The notes under the pieces: model-generated
Told to the model about the DNA's origin: nothing
Seen by the model: only the letters and a program-made list of their open reading frames with translations
Databases searched by the model: none
Part shown: piece by piece, positions 1 through 8,470 of the stretch
How the letters are laid out: every line of letters starts with the position of its first letter
How positions within the stretch are numbered: position 1 is the first letter of the stretch
Translations under genes and position numbers: made by a program
Source: Dendronalium phyllosphericum CENA369
GTDB lineage: Bacteria > Cyanobacteriota > Cyanobacteriia > Cyanobacteriales > Nostocaceae
DNA length: 55,934 nucleotides
Reading direction: 5' to 3'
NCBI RefSeq assembly: GCF_016056275.1
Contig: NZ_JAECZA010000018.1
Coordinates: forward strand, 1 to 55,934

Positions 1-30
1 CTCCCCCTGCTCCCCCTGCTCCCCCTGCTC
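1..30. repeat. CTCCCCCTG tandem repeat
   Basis: Three consecutive copies of the 9-base unit CTCCCCCTG open the window, followed by a degenerate pyrimidine-rich stretch up to the stop of the first gene. It is a short tandem repeat of the kind common between cyanobacterial genes. No function is evident. Confidence 0.7.
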
Positions 31-48
31 TCTTCTCCCTGTGCCCCT

Positions 49-990
49 CTAAATGACTGTTTGCCCAATTTCCTGAGCTAGGGACGATGGCACGGACTGA
101 GGAGTTTTTGTAGTATTGAGCTTGCCGCCACAACTGCGTAATTCGTAGAGTTTGACTCCAATTTGATATTCGTATTGACTGAGCAGGCGTGCATAGATAT
201 ATCCAGCTTTGCCATCTAAAAAACCGCGCTGAATAATGTAGAACAAAATAAATCGCAAAAATGGTTTAAATGGCAAATGTACCCAGACTTTTTTCAAAAA
301 GCGCTTGCGTTGCACTGCATCACCAAATAAATTTGCACCAATAGTACCGCTGTCACCTTGACCTGTGAGCAAATTATAATAAACACGAGCTTCCCAATTG
401 GAATAGCGGTTGTGTCTTTCTAACCAGTGAAAAAGGTCGCGGAAGTCTTCATGGAGCATATCGTTTTTCAGATATCCGACTTTACCTTGTAAAATAACGT
501 GTTCGTGAACTTCGTTATCGCCTGTGTTGGGAATATCTTCTGTATTGAGGTTTTCGTAGCGACCTTGTTTGTGTTTAAATAAACGCAGATTCCAATCGGG
601 ATATTTTCCACCGTGACGAATCCATTTGCCTAAGAAAAATACGCGGCGATTGAGATAGTAACCTGTATGTTCTTCATCTTGAATTGCTTGGGCAATTTCT
701 GACCACAATTCGGGGGTGATGCGCTCGTCACAATCTACAATCAATACCCATTCATTGCGGAAAGGTAGATTATCTAAAGACCAATTTTTCTTTTTCGGCC
801 AGCGACCATTAAAGTTGAATTGCACGAGATTTGCGCCGTAACTTTTAGCTATTTCGGCACTTTTATCGGTACTTTGAGAATCTACAATAAATACTTCATC
901 CGCTCTGCTGACGCTAGCGAGACAGGCAGGCAAATTTGCTTCTTCGTTTTTTGCCGGAATGAGTACAGAAACTGGTATTTTAGCTGACAT
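49..990 (-). CDS. Glycosyltransferase family 2 (WaaE/KdtX-like)
   Basis: Likely transfers a sugar from a nucleotide-sugar to a lipid or polysaccharide acceptor on the cytoplasmic side of the membrane. The GT-A fold start is clear: PVSVLIPAKNEEANL at residues 6-20, the VFIVDSQSTDKS strand-turn, and the metal-binding acidic motif LIVDCDER near residue 85. The C-terminal third has the HEDFRDLFHWLERHNRYS pattern typical of WaaE-like transferases. Its length of 313 residues is normal for that group. It lies 15 bases downstream of a second family 2 transferase on the same strand, so the two are probably cotranscribed and act on the same glycan. The acceptor cannot be told from the sequence. Confidence 0.85.
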   Translation of the reverse strand: MSAKIPVSVLIPAKNEEANLPACLASVSRADEVFIVDSQSTDKSAEIAKSYGANLVQFNFNGRWPKKKNWSLDNLPFRNEWVLIVDCDERITPELWSEIAQAIQDEEHTGYYLNRRVFFLGKWIRHGGKYPDWNLRLFKHKQGRYENLNTEDIPNTGDNEVHEHVILQGKVGYLKNDMLHEDFRDLFHWLERHNRYSNWEARVYYNLLTGQGDSGTIGANLFGDAVQRKRFLKKVWVHLPFKPFLRFILFYIIQRGFLDGKAGYIYARLLSQYEYQIGVKLYELRSCGGKLNTTKTPQSVPSSLAQEIGQTVI

Positions 991-1005
991 ATAAGTTATT
1001 ACTTG

Positions 1006-1938
1006 TTATTTTTTATTGGATGTGGACAGCAGACCTTGAAGGACAGCATTTAAGTAACCCACTTGCCCATAGGCGTACACAAGTTTGTCAAAGCGTTCTG
1101 CTGGGTCAGAAAAATATTGCAGTGCTTTATATAAGCCCCGCAAAAATCGTTCGCTACCCCGCAGCAGTTGACCAATACCAGATCTGCCAGCAAGTTGTTC
1201 GCGGTAGCATTCACTGATACCTTGCCACCAGCCTCGGTTTAAAAACCAGGAGCGTTTCAAACGTTCTGGGGCGACATTGTGAGCGACTACAGCTTCGGGA
1301 AGATAAGCGACTTGCCAGTTACGCTCTAAGGCAAACTCGGTCATTTGCAGTTCTTCATTAGATAGTAAGTTTTTCCCCACTCGACCAAGATGAGGATCGA
1401 AACCACCAATTTCTTGGAGAAAACTGCGTCTAATACAGTAATTCAAGCCTCTGGGAGTTAAAGAAGGCTGCTTGATGTAGATGCTGCTATCGCCTAGATC
1501 GTATGCTCCCAAATTTCCAGCTAGTCCGGGAGAAAGCCATTGTGGCTGATGAATACCTTGGGGCCACAAGAGAGTCACCTTGCCACCTGCGATCGCTAGT
1601 TTAGAGTTATTTTTAAAGGCAGAATCCAAAACTTGCAGCCAGTGAGTGCTGGCGACTGCATCATCATCTAAATAAGCGAGAATTTCAGCACTTGCAATTT
1701 TTGCACCCGTATTGCGAGCCACAGATAAACCGGTAGTAGGTTCAAAGACATACTTCAAGCGGGGATTGCTAGCTCTTTGTTCTACAACTTCGCGAGTGCG
1801 ATCGCTTGAATTATTATCTACGACTATAACTTCAAAGTCAGCCGCAAAATCCTGCGCCAACAGGCTATCAATCGCCGCGCCTAAATAGCTATCTCGATTG
1901 TGAGTACAGATAATGGCAGAGATTTGGATGTCTGACAT
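1006..1938 (-). CDS. Glycosyltransferase family 2
   Basis: A 310-residue family 2 glycosyltransferase. Residues 4-20 carry the QISAIICTHNRDSYLGA nucleotide-binding strand, followed by VIVVDNNSSDRT and the acidic YLDDDAV metal site near residue 90. A second conserved patch, GGFDPHLGRVGKNLLSNEE, supplies the usual acceptor-side acidic residues. It starts at an ATG and is the promoter-proximal member of a two-gene transcription unit with the WaaE-like transferase downstream. The pair suggests cell-surface polysaccharide or glycolipid assembly. Specificity is unknown. Confidence 0.85.
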   Translation of the reverse strand: MSDIQISAIICTHNRDSYLGAAIDSLLAQDFAADFEVIVVDNNSSDRTREVVEQRASNPRLKYVFEPTTGLSVARNTGAKIASAEILAYLDDDAVASTHWLQVLDSAFKNNSKLAIAGGKVTLLWPQGIHQPQWLSPGLAGNLGAYDLGDSSIYIKQPSLTPRGLNYCIRRSFLQEIGGFDPHLGRVGKNLLSNEELQMTEFALERNWQVAYLPEAVVAHNVAPERLKRSWFLNRGWWQGISECYREQLAGRSGIGQLLRGSERFLRGLYKALQYFSDPAERFDKLVYAYGQVGYLNAVLQGLLSTSNKK

Positions 1939-1960
1939 AAGATAATGATGAATTTTGTCA

Positions 1961-2003
1961 GTTGTTAGTTGTTAGTTGTCAGTTGTTAGTTGTTAGTTGT
2001 TAG
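1961..2003. repeat. TTGTTAG/TTGTCAG heptamer tandem repeat
   Basis: The intergenic DNA upstream of the glycosyltransferase pair contains about six tandem copies of a heptamer related to TTGTTAG, followed by the complementary-type unit TGACCAC. It is a short tandemly repeated repetitive (STRR) sequence. It separates the glycosyltransferases from the next gene. Confidence 0.7.
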
Positions 2004-2131
2004 TCGTTTATTTTCCACTGACTACTGACCACTGACCACTGACAATATCTTACTAACGCCTGCTGAGGGCTAATCTATACCAAAAATTCCTCACTCACCA
2101 ACCGAGATTTTTCGGAAATACCTTGAAAACT

Positions 2132-2947
2132 TTAAGCTTGTTGGATGTGACTGTGTAAAACTACTAGAGTTTCAGCCAATTGACTAAGACGAGTTTCTAG
2201 GTATTGCTTGCGTCCTAGGAGTTGACGTAACTTTTGGTGACGGGCAATTGCCATACTTACAGTAGGTACTTGCTCTGGCGGACACGGACGCGACCATACT
2301 TTACCAGAAGTATCCAAACCACAGAGGCGATAACCTGTACGGGAAGATTTATAAGATACTTGCCCACCGTTTGTACAAATTTCTTCCACGTAGTCCATCA
2401 AGCGTTCGACTTCCGCATGACGCAGAGTTGCAGTTCCTCCCTGTTCTGGTTCTCTGGTATTGGATTCTAACCAACCATTAACTATTGGCCCTTCTAAGTA
2501 AATATCCTGAATTTGCTGTAAAAGTGTTTGCAACTCTATCTGCCAACCAGCGACATGCTCTTGAATTTCTTGTAGAAGATTCATCGCTAAGGCTGGATTT
2601 GCACCGTGGCGGTGACTACTGAAGGTCGGATTTTTGAACTTTGGTAGGCTGGGTGTTTTACTACCACTATCTTGTGCGGGAAAGGTCTGTACTTCCGGGC
2701 TGTGGTGAGGAAATATATTTTGTTCGGTATAGTTACTGCGATCGGATGCACCAAGGTCATCTGTTTGTCTTTGTGTATTTATTTCCTCATTAGCCAAAGT
2801 GTCAGCATTGGCTGATGACTCCGTTGCTCCAACACTAATCCTAAAAGAGAAAGGTCGCTTCGTAGAATCACTGGCTTCGACTTCATCAGTGCTGCGATTC
2901 CCTAAATCGTGTAGAGTTGCTTCAATACGTTTTATACCTGCTTTCAT
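2132..2947 (-). CDS. Conserved cyanobacterial hypothetical protein
   Basis: A 271-residue protein with no enzyme motif I recognise. The first 120 residues are polar, rich in Ser, Thr and Asn, and probably disordered. The C-terminal half is ordered and helical. It includes a segment reading GYRLCGLDTSGKVWSRPCPP followed by a basic helix (ARHQKLRQLLGRKQYLETRL) that could form a coiled coil. It has its own promoter region and is divergent from cobU. No function is proposed. Confidence 0.7.
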   Translation of the reverse strand: MKAGIKRIEATLHDLGNRSTDEVEASDSTKRPFSFRISVGATESSANADTLANEEINTQRQTDDLGASDRSNYTEQNIFPHHSPEVQTFPAQDSGSKTPSLPKFKNPTFSSHRHGANPALAMNLLQEIQEHVAGWQIELQTLLQQIQDIYLEGPIVNGWLESNTREPEQGGTATLRHAEVERLMDYVEEICTNGGQVSYKSSRTGYRLCGLDTSGKVWSRPCPPEQVPTVSMAIARHQKLRQLLGRKQYLETRLSQLAETLVVLHSHIQQA

Positions 2948-3112
2948 AAAAATAACCTGTAATTTGCTATCCCCAATAGTATTGAATAATTCAAAATGGG
3001 GTTGTGAGGATTTTTAGCTTTTGCCAATTTTGGCATAAATTATGCTGGTGCTAATTTTATCTCTTAAAAGTTATTTGTGACCAATAATCTCATTAAGAGT
3101 GCTGAGTGCTGA

Positions 3113-3140
3113 GTACAGACGCGATTCATCGCGTCTGTAC
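3113..3140. repeat. GTACAGACGCGAT palindrome
   Basis: An inverted repeat with 13-base arms and a 2-base loop, sitting directly after two copies of the AGTGCTG heptamer. The core AGACGCGAT..ATCGCGTCT recurs at 18105-18132, at 24655-24674 and at the ends of the insert inside cobN, so it belongs to a dispersed palindromic family. Confidence 0.8.
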
Positions 3141-3192
3141 AAGAGTTAGGAGTTTTATCTCCTCTGCTCCTCTGGTGATGAACAACGATTAA

Positions 3193-3765
3193 TTGAAAGA
3201 CATTAAGGAAACAGCTTTGGGTAAAGTTATTTTAATTACGGGGCCGGCGAGCTCTGGTAAAAGTGAATGGGCGGAAACTCTGGCAATGCAGTCAGAGAAA
3301 GCTGTTATTTACGTGGCAACAGCTACTGAAAACCCAACCGATGAAGAATGGCATCAACGCATTCAAAAACACCAAAAGCGCCGTCCCCAAGATTGGGTAA
3401 CACTTTGCGTACCTATAGAATTATCTGCTACTCTTGCTGATGCCAAACCAAACACTTGCCTTTTGGTAGATTCTTTAGGAACGTGGGTAGCTAATACTTT
3501 AGAACAAGATGATGCGAACTGGGAAAACACGCTCTGTGAGTTGTTAGAAACAGTACAATTGGTTGCTGCCGATATGCTATTTGTTGCAGAAGAGACAGGT
3601 TGGGGTGTAGTGCCAGCTTATCCGCTTGGTCGGAAATTTCGCGATCGCTTGGGTTTTCTGGTACGCCAATTAAGTATAATCTGTGACACCGTTTATTTAG
3701 TCACTGGCGGTCATGTTCTAAATCTCAGCATTCTTGGTTCCCCATTGCCAGCACCGAAGTCTTAA
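3193..3765 (+). CDS. cobU: Adenosylcobinamide kinase / cobinamide-phosphate guanylyltransferase
   Basis: Bifunctional enzyme of cobalamin nucleotide-loop assembly: it phosphorylates adenosylcobinamide and then transfers GMP to give adenosyl-GDP-cobinamide. The P-loop GPASSGKSEWAE is near residues 17-28. The histidine of the HQKRRPQDW motif is in the position of the guanylylated residue. LLVDSLGTWVANTL and EETGWGVVPAYPLGRKFRD are hallmark segments. Length (about 190 residues) is normal. No ATG is available near the N-terminus: the frame opens with TTG at 3193 and a second TTG lies at 3217, just before GKVILITG. The true start is therefore uncertain by 8 residues. Other cobalamin genes in the window are distant. 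Confidence 0.9.
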   Translation: MKDIKETALGKVILITGPASSGKSEWAETLAMQSEKAVIYVATATENPTDEEWHQRIQKHQKRRPQDWVTLCVPIELSATLADAKPNTCLLVDSLGTWVANTLEQDDANWENTLCELLETVQLVAADMLFVAEETGWGVVPAYPLGRKFRDRLGFLVRQLSIICDTVYLVTGGHVLNLSILGSPLPAPKS

Positions 3766-3821
3766 CGCGAAATTAAGTATTCCATCGCAAAACTGACCCA
3801 TCTAAAATCTAGAATTGTGGT

Positions 3822-4253
3822 ATGGCAACTAAACAAGAAGTTAAAAAATATCTTGCTTACTGGTTTCAGTTAGGTAAGAAGGTGGTGACGGGCAATGGTC
3901 AGGCAAGCTTTTTGCCCCAGCCAGTGCTAAAAGGCGATCGCTACAGTGAAGAATTTGAAGCTTGCTGGCAGAAGATTATCTCGCCAGAAAATAGTGACTG
4001 TTATCTTGAGGGCACTCAGGAAACTATTGCCGAATTACTAACACCAACGTGGGAATTAGAGCCTTGCAGTCGTTGTAATATGCCAGTAGCTATGCGAAAC
4101 GTGGGTATGCCAGCCGTTTTATGTCCCTGCAATGATTTACCTGGTTGGCCCAATAGCGAACTACCATCGCCAAGAAGTCCAATTAGCTCCCAAGAGCAAC
4201 TAATGGCAATCCGCGATCGGCTTTTGAGTAATATTTCATCAAAAAATAATTAA
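3822..4253 (+). CDS. Conserved hypothetical protein with zinc-ribbon-like cysteines
   Basis: A 143-residue soluble protein, unrecognised but resembling a family seen widely in cyanobacteria. The central segment has a CSRC pair followed about 20 residues later by CPC, which could coordinate a metal ion. The N-terminal half is mixed helix, and the tail is polar. It follows cobU by 56 bases on the same strand and may be cotranscribed with it. No function is proposed. Confidence 0.7.
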   Translation: MATKQEVKKYLAYWFQLGKKVVTGNGQASFLPQPVLKGDRYSEEFEACWQKIISPENSDCYLEGTQETIAELLTPTWELEPCSRCNMPVAMRNVGMPAVLCPCNDLPGWPNSELPSPRSPISSQEQLMAIRDRLLSNISSKNN

Positions 4254-4283
4254 ATTTAAGTAGTAAACATAATCAAACAAAAG

Positions 4284-4733
4284 CTATAACTTATCTATTT
4301 GTTGCCCAAGTAGTTGCATTTTGTGCTTGGGTAGCGATCGCTGCCATTGCTGCTCAAAACCGACGCGAGTTTCAAGATCGCGCAAAGCAGGCCAGAACGG
4401 AACAATCAATGATTTTCTTGAGCCGCTAAACTCAAAGACAGCTTTACCTGTGCCTTGGATTCGCTGAGAACCAGGATACTCAAACACCTCTAACCGTGCT
4501 TGTTCGGCATATTCTGAAAGAACAAATTCGTATTCTATTGGCTCTGTATTCCACCTCACAAGTTTTGATGCACCTGTTCTAAGAAATAAACTTAATGCCT
4601 CTACAAGTTCCGAAAGTGAGTCATACGGTACATAAGAGGCTGTAAATAAGAATTCTTCCTTATTGGTAATTAATTTAACAGGAAGCCAACCATGATTTGC
4701 GTCGCCAAAACGGACGCAAAAGTTCTGAGGCAT
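4284..4733 (-). CDS. Hypothetical protein
   Basis: A 149-residue cytoplasmic protein with no signal peptide or membrane segment and no motif I recognise. It is convergent with the preceding gene, with only 30 bases between the stops. The composition is that of an ordinary globular protein. It may be a lineage-specific hypothetical. Confidence 0.6.
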   Translation of the reverse strand: MPQNFCVRFGDANHGWLPVKLITNKEEFLFTASYVPYDSLSELVEALSLFLRTGASKLVRWNTEPIEYEFVLSEYAEQARLEVFEYPGSQRIQGTGKAVFEFSGSRKSLIVPFWPALRDLETRVGFEQQWQRSLPKHKMQLLGQQIDKL

Positions 4734-4859
4734 ATTTTTACTACTGTTTTTTTGAGTTAACGCTTTTTAGAGCATTTCTACTTATGGCATGAATGCATCA
4801 GCATAGACTACCTGTTCCGGTAACATAGGTAATGATCGAGAAGTTTTAATCAATAGCTC

Positions 4860-5210
4860 ATGGCTTCGACTCCTCTCACACTTAACTTAGTTGAAGGTTC
4901 TGTCTCTTTTAGTTTTTCACCCCAAGCAGCACGAGAATTAAAGGCTGCGATCGCTCAATTGATGGAACGGCTGAAAGCTGTCAGTACAAAAGCAACTCCA
5001 GGCACTAAAGCCACTCCCCAGCCTCCTTTGGAATATCGTTACACTGGCGAAGTCTTTATAGAAATTTTCTGTAATCCCAATATTTGGCCTACACCTTTTG
5101 CTGCTAAAGTTCTACTAACTGTGCGCGATGTCAGCATTCGCTTAACCACAGAAGCCGAACTTACCCGACTGATTGAAGACGTTAACCAGTATTTAGAACA
5201 AGTGGGCTGA
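4860..5210 (+). CDS. Conserved hypothetical protein
   Basis: A 116-residue protein. Residues 1-45 contain a beta segment and an amphipathic helix (ARELKAAIAQLMERLKAV). A Thr/Pro-rich linker follows, and then a C-terminal segment ending in a helix (LTRLIEDVNQYLEQ). No catalytic motif is visible. It has an ATG start in its own intergenic context and stands alone. Function unknown. Confidence 0.6.
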   Translation: MASTPLTLNLVEGSVSFSFSPQAARELKAAIAQLMERLKAVSTKATPGTKATPQPPLEYRYTGEVFIEIFCNPNIWPTPFAAKVLLTVRDVSIRLTTEAELTRLIEDVNQYLEQVG

Positions 5211-5707
5211 TTTATTGGCTAGCGATCGCCAACTCATCAAATCTGCATCAGTACATTCTTAGCTCGTGGCGATCGCTTAAACACTTAAATAAGGGTTTAA
5301 GCATTTACTACAAACTGACTATATAAAAACTTCCTTTTTAAGCTACGGTTTACACAAGTCGAAAAACCCGCTTCAGATTAACTTTAATTTGATAGGGTAC
5401 GTTATGGATGGAACGTCTTAACGTACTGAAAATCTCAAAAAGAAAATTTCAAACGAATCTGGGATTGCTTAGTAACAAAAGCACCTGAAATTACCTCATT
5501 GTAAATTTAAAGATAATTGAATTAGGCTGCAAGTAAGAAAACAAATTAAGAAAAATTTGATTACTTAGCTCAAAGTGCTTTATCTGCAAAGCTTCCAGCC
5601 GCCAGTGTTGAGCAACTTCCTTGCGAGGTAATGGCTATACATGCCCTCACACCCAAGATATCGCTTAAAGCAGACGGTTGGAGGGTAGCCATTGCTGATT
5701 AATACTA
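5211..5707. other. Intergenic region with HIP1 inverted pair
   Basis: About 500 bases without a convincing gene. AGCGATCGCCA at 5221-5231 and TGGCGATCGCT at 5267-5277 form an 11-base inverted repeat just after the stop of the upstream gene and may act as its terminator. AATGGCTA at 5630-5637 and TAGCCATT at 5686-5693 form a second, weaker pair near the stop of the nucleotidyltransferase. Nothing else is recognised. Confidence 0.5.
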
Positions 5708-6520
5708 TCAGAAATTATCAATGACTCTTTGTAGATATTGAGTGGAGGCAACTTCCGCTTGCGTTCGCACCACCAAAGTCGGTAACTTTAACGCATCTCG
5801 CAACTGGCGATAAAAGTGAATACTATTTTGTATTGCTTGGGCAATTTCATGCTGATTGTGTTTAGTAGGAATAGTTTGATAAAAATCCCCAAGCCGTTGT
5901 GGAATTTCTCTCTCTAGATTTCTGACACCACGCGGTAGTCGCCCAGCTTCGACTTTAGCTAACGGTGCTAAAACTTGCCCCCGCAGAAACGCTAAAAAAT
6001 CAAGGGCTTCAAACAGTTCACCTCTACCTAATCTAGCGGCGCAGTAGTGTATCCATACCCAAAAGCGGTCTTCAATCCACTGCAAATCAATAGGTGGATA
6101 GTGACATGGGTTATTGGCAATAGCTAAGGTCAGTAAATTTTTTTGCTCCCACAAAACCGCCGGATCTTCTACTCGATCTATTGTGAAATCTTGTAAAAGC
6201 AAAAACTTCAGATCGACGTGTACTAAAGGATTGTCGTAAAGACAAATTAACACTCTCGGTTCACCGACGTGTTCACCAGTAAAAGCTGCCAGCAATGAAT
6301 CAAATTGACCTGCAAAAATTTGGCGCTCTTGTAAAACATTTTGATAATGAGCATCATTTACAACAATTATTAAATCTAAGTCAGAATACTCATCCATTTC
6401 TCCTCTTAAATAAGAGCCAGCGATCGCCACACCTAATAAGCGTTCATCCGTCTGCAACTTCATTAGCATCTTTTCCAAAAAAGAACGCTGTGGTTCGGGA
6501 ATTGGCATATTATTTTTCAT
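5708..6520 (-). CDS. Nucleotidyltransferase-domain protein
   Basis: A polymerase-beta-superfamily nucleotidyltransferase of 270 residues. Near residues 30-50 it has the signature GSYLRGEMDEYSDLDL, with the GS motif and the paired aspartates that bind metal. The third carboxylate is in HVDLKFL. The C-terminal half is helical and resembles aminoglycoside-type adenylyltransferases in layout, but no substrate can be assigned. It is a single gene flanked by long intergenic regions. It could modify a small molecule, a nucleic acid or a protein. Confidence 0.75.
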   Translation of the reverse strand: MKNNMPIPEPQRSFLEKMLMKLQTDERLLGVAIAGSYLRGEMDEYSDLDLIIVVNDAHYQNVLQERQIFAGQFDSLLAAFTGEHVGEPRVLICLYDNPLVHVDLKFLLLQDFTIDRVEDPAVLWEQKNLLTLAIANNPCHYPPIDLQWIEDRFWVWIHYCAARLGRGELFEALDFLAFLRGQVLAPLAKVEAGRLPRGVRNLEREIPQRLGDFYQTIPTKHNQHEIAQAIQNSIHFYRQLRDALKLPTLVVRTQAEVASTQYLQRVIDNF

Positions 6521-6875
6521 CTGTTGGCTCTGTCAATTCGCTAACTTCTACAATAACTGGCGTTGATGTCACTTTTTTTACACTTTCTTTAAAGTAAAGA
6601 ATACAAGCTTAGTTCGTCACGTTTTCTTGAGTTGGATGCGATCGCCCCAGCCGCGACCGTACAATAGAGATGCACAGCACTAGCTATTAAAACCTTTACG
6701 TGTGAAGCTTTGCAGCGACTAAAAAAATTTCCTGGCTTACTTTTTTCTTACTTATGCTCATTTTCTGTGACTAACTATGATTTCATTTTGAATGACTTAT
6801 CTGTCGCAAACATTGTTTGAATTGGTATTACATCATAATATTAAAGCTCCTTAAAAAAGGAGCTTAGAGAATCAT
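6521..6875. other. Intergenic region between cupA and the nucleotidyltransferase
   Basis: About 355 bases with no supported gene. It holds the terminator of the CO2-uptake operon at its right end and, presumably, the promoter of the nucleotidyltransferase gene. No cupS-like gene, which often accompanies cupA, is present here. Confidence 0.5.
6844..6865 (-). terminator. Hairpin terminator after cupA
   Basis: AAGCTCCTT and AAGGAGCTT form a perfect 9-base stem with a 4-base loop only 11 bases beyond the cupA stop. On the minus strand it is followed by an AT-rich tract. It probably ends the ndhF3-to-cupA transcript. Confidence 0.65.
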
Positions 6876-8183
6876 CTATCTATAATCTTGGTTTTGAATG
6901 TTACGCAGACGTGCAGCATCACGAATATTGTAGTCAGAACGAGTAAAGCGATCGAGTTGCTTTTCAAAGAAATCCCGATTTGCTTGTAGGTGTTCGGGAT
7001 CGGGATCGTCTAAAGGATGTGAAAGTGCTGTCCGCAAAGCTTGAATTACCGCAGAAGTTACACAGTACATTGACCTTTGAAAACTAATACCTAGTTGAAT
7101 CAACATATCATCTTCACCGCGGCAATGTTTGCTGTAGTAATCAACAAGATAAGGTGGCAGAAAATGCCGCATATCTTGCATTAACAATGTCGGCGGAATG
7201 CCAGCCGTACCTACTGGAAATACATCAGCATAGAGAATCCCATAATGGAAATCTTTCTGGTCTTCTGGTATTTGACGCGCTTGAGCATTATAAGATTTTG
7301 TACCGCGAAACGGAGCAGTGCGATAGAAAACAGCTTCTACATAGGGTAATGCTGCTTCATACAGCCATACAAATCCTTTGGATTTAGGAACAATTTCGTA
7401 GCATTCGCCACGAATATAAACATGATGGTAAATTGGGCGGTCTGCGATCGCAAATATTCCATTGACTATAAAATTCATCGCCTCTGGAACGCTGGAGATC
7501 GTACCTTCATCATAGCGATCGGACATTTCAAAAAATACAGGAGCCATGACTTCCCAGAACAAGCCGAGATTTGCGTAGTAAGACATCTGGCGGCATTGTT
7601 CCAAAAACATATCTGGGAACAGCTTGTAAAGTCCCTGCATTACTGGGTTGCCTTGGAAGTAAGCTTTAATTGCCCTGTCGGCGTTGGCTTTGTATTCTTC
7701 AGAATCTAAGTAAGGATCAAATTTTCCGCCCATACCTCTATGCCACAGCATCGCCCGCATACAAGCTTCGGCAAACTCCATGTTAATGCGATCGTGGAAC
7801 AAGTGATGTAATAACTTCGGCATTTTGAAAGTTCGACCTTTGTCAATAAATGCCAAAAGTTCTGGATGGGCTGTGGCTTCGCCGCGCCAAACTCGTAAAT
7901 CGGCATCATCGCCAGCATAATGATTATGCAGTTCTAAATACTCTTTGGGCAAGAAGTATTTAAAGAAAGGAAACGGATTTAAAAATACATGTTCGGCAAT
8001 ATAAAGCAAGTCGCGCCAGTAAAAGTCCATCGGCACTGCATAAGCTTTATATAAACCGATGATTTGCATTAAATTTTCTGGGGTATCCGGCAACATTGCC
8101 CCACCAGCTTCTAAGCGATGAATAACTTCAGCAAATTCATGTTTGGAAGGAGGTAATTTAGTTGCTGTATTAGTTGCTGTCAT
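6876..8183 (-). CDS. cupA: CO2 hydration protein CupA (ChpY family)
   Basis: The CO2-hydrating subunit of the NDH-1MS complex. It converts CO2 to bicarbonate on the cytoplasmic face of the thylakoid, driven by NDH-1 electron and proton transfer. The 435-residue sequence is of CupA/CupB type throughout, for example FYWRDLLYIAEHVFLNPFPF, KYFLPKEYLELHNHYAG and HHLFHDRINMEFAEACMRAM, with many His, Glu and Asp residues available for metal. Linkage to ndhD3 and ndhF3 argues for CupA (inducible, high affinity) rather than CupB. It is the last gene of the operon, 287 bases after ndhD3, and ends at a hairpin terminator. Confidence 0.9.
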   Translation of the reverse strand: MTATNTATKLPPSKHEFAEVIHRLEAGGAMLPDTPENLMQIIGLYKAYAVPMDFYWRDLLYIAEHVFLNPFPFFKYFLPKEYLELHNHYAGDDADLRVWRGEATAHPELLAFIDKGRTFKMPKLLHHLFHDRINMEFAEACMRAMLWHRGMGGKFDPYLDSEEYKANADRAIKAYFQGNPVMQGLYKLFPDMFLEQCRQMSYYANLGLFWEVMAPVFFEMSDRYDEGTISSVPEAMNFIVNGIFAIADRPIYHHVYIRGECYEIVPKSKGFVWLYEAALPYVEAVFYRTAPFRGTKSYNAQARQIPEDQKDFHYGILYADVFPVGTAGIPPTLLMQDMRHFLPPYLVDYYSKHCRGEDDMLIQLGISFQRSMYCVTSAVIQALRTALSHPLDDPDPEHLQANRDFFEKQLDRFTRSDYNIRDAARLRNIQNQDYR

Positions 8184-8470
8184 GGTAGGTAATTGATTTT
8201 ATTAAAGAGGGAATAAGGGATGAGGGAGATAGGGGAGCAGAGGGGCAAAGAGGCTGGGGGAGCTGGGGAAGTTGGGAAAGACAAGGTAGACAAGATAAAG
8301 TCAAAAGTAAAAAGGCAAAAGGCAAAACAGAACTGATGAAATTTTGAGATTCAATTGTTAATTCTTTTCTTTTTACTTTTTACTTTTACCTTTTGACTTA
8401 CTCCTGGCTCCTGACAACTGACAACTGACAACTGACAACTAACTCAGCACTCAGCACTCAGTACTCTTCA
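8184..8470. repeat. Repeat-filled spacer between ndhD3 and cupA
   Basis: The spacer consists almost entirely of short repeats. It has a purine-rich GGGGAG tract, then two related blocks of GTCAAAAGTAAAAAGG type near 8300-8323 and its complement near 8372-8397. These blocks could pair in RNA. Four tandem copies of TGACAAC (8412-8439) and the complement of the AGTGCTG heptamer follow. It lies inside the transcription unit and could affect message stability or differential expression of cupA. Confidence 0.6.
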
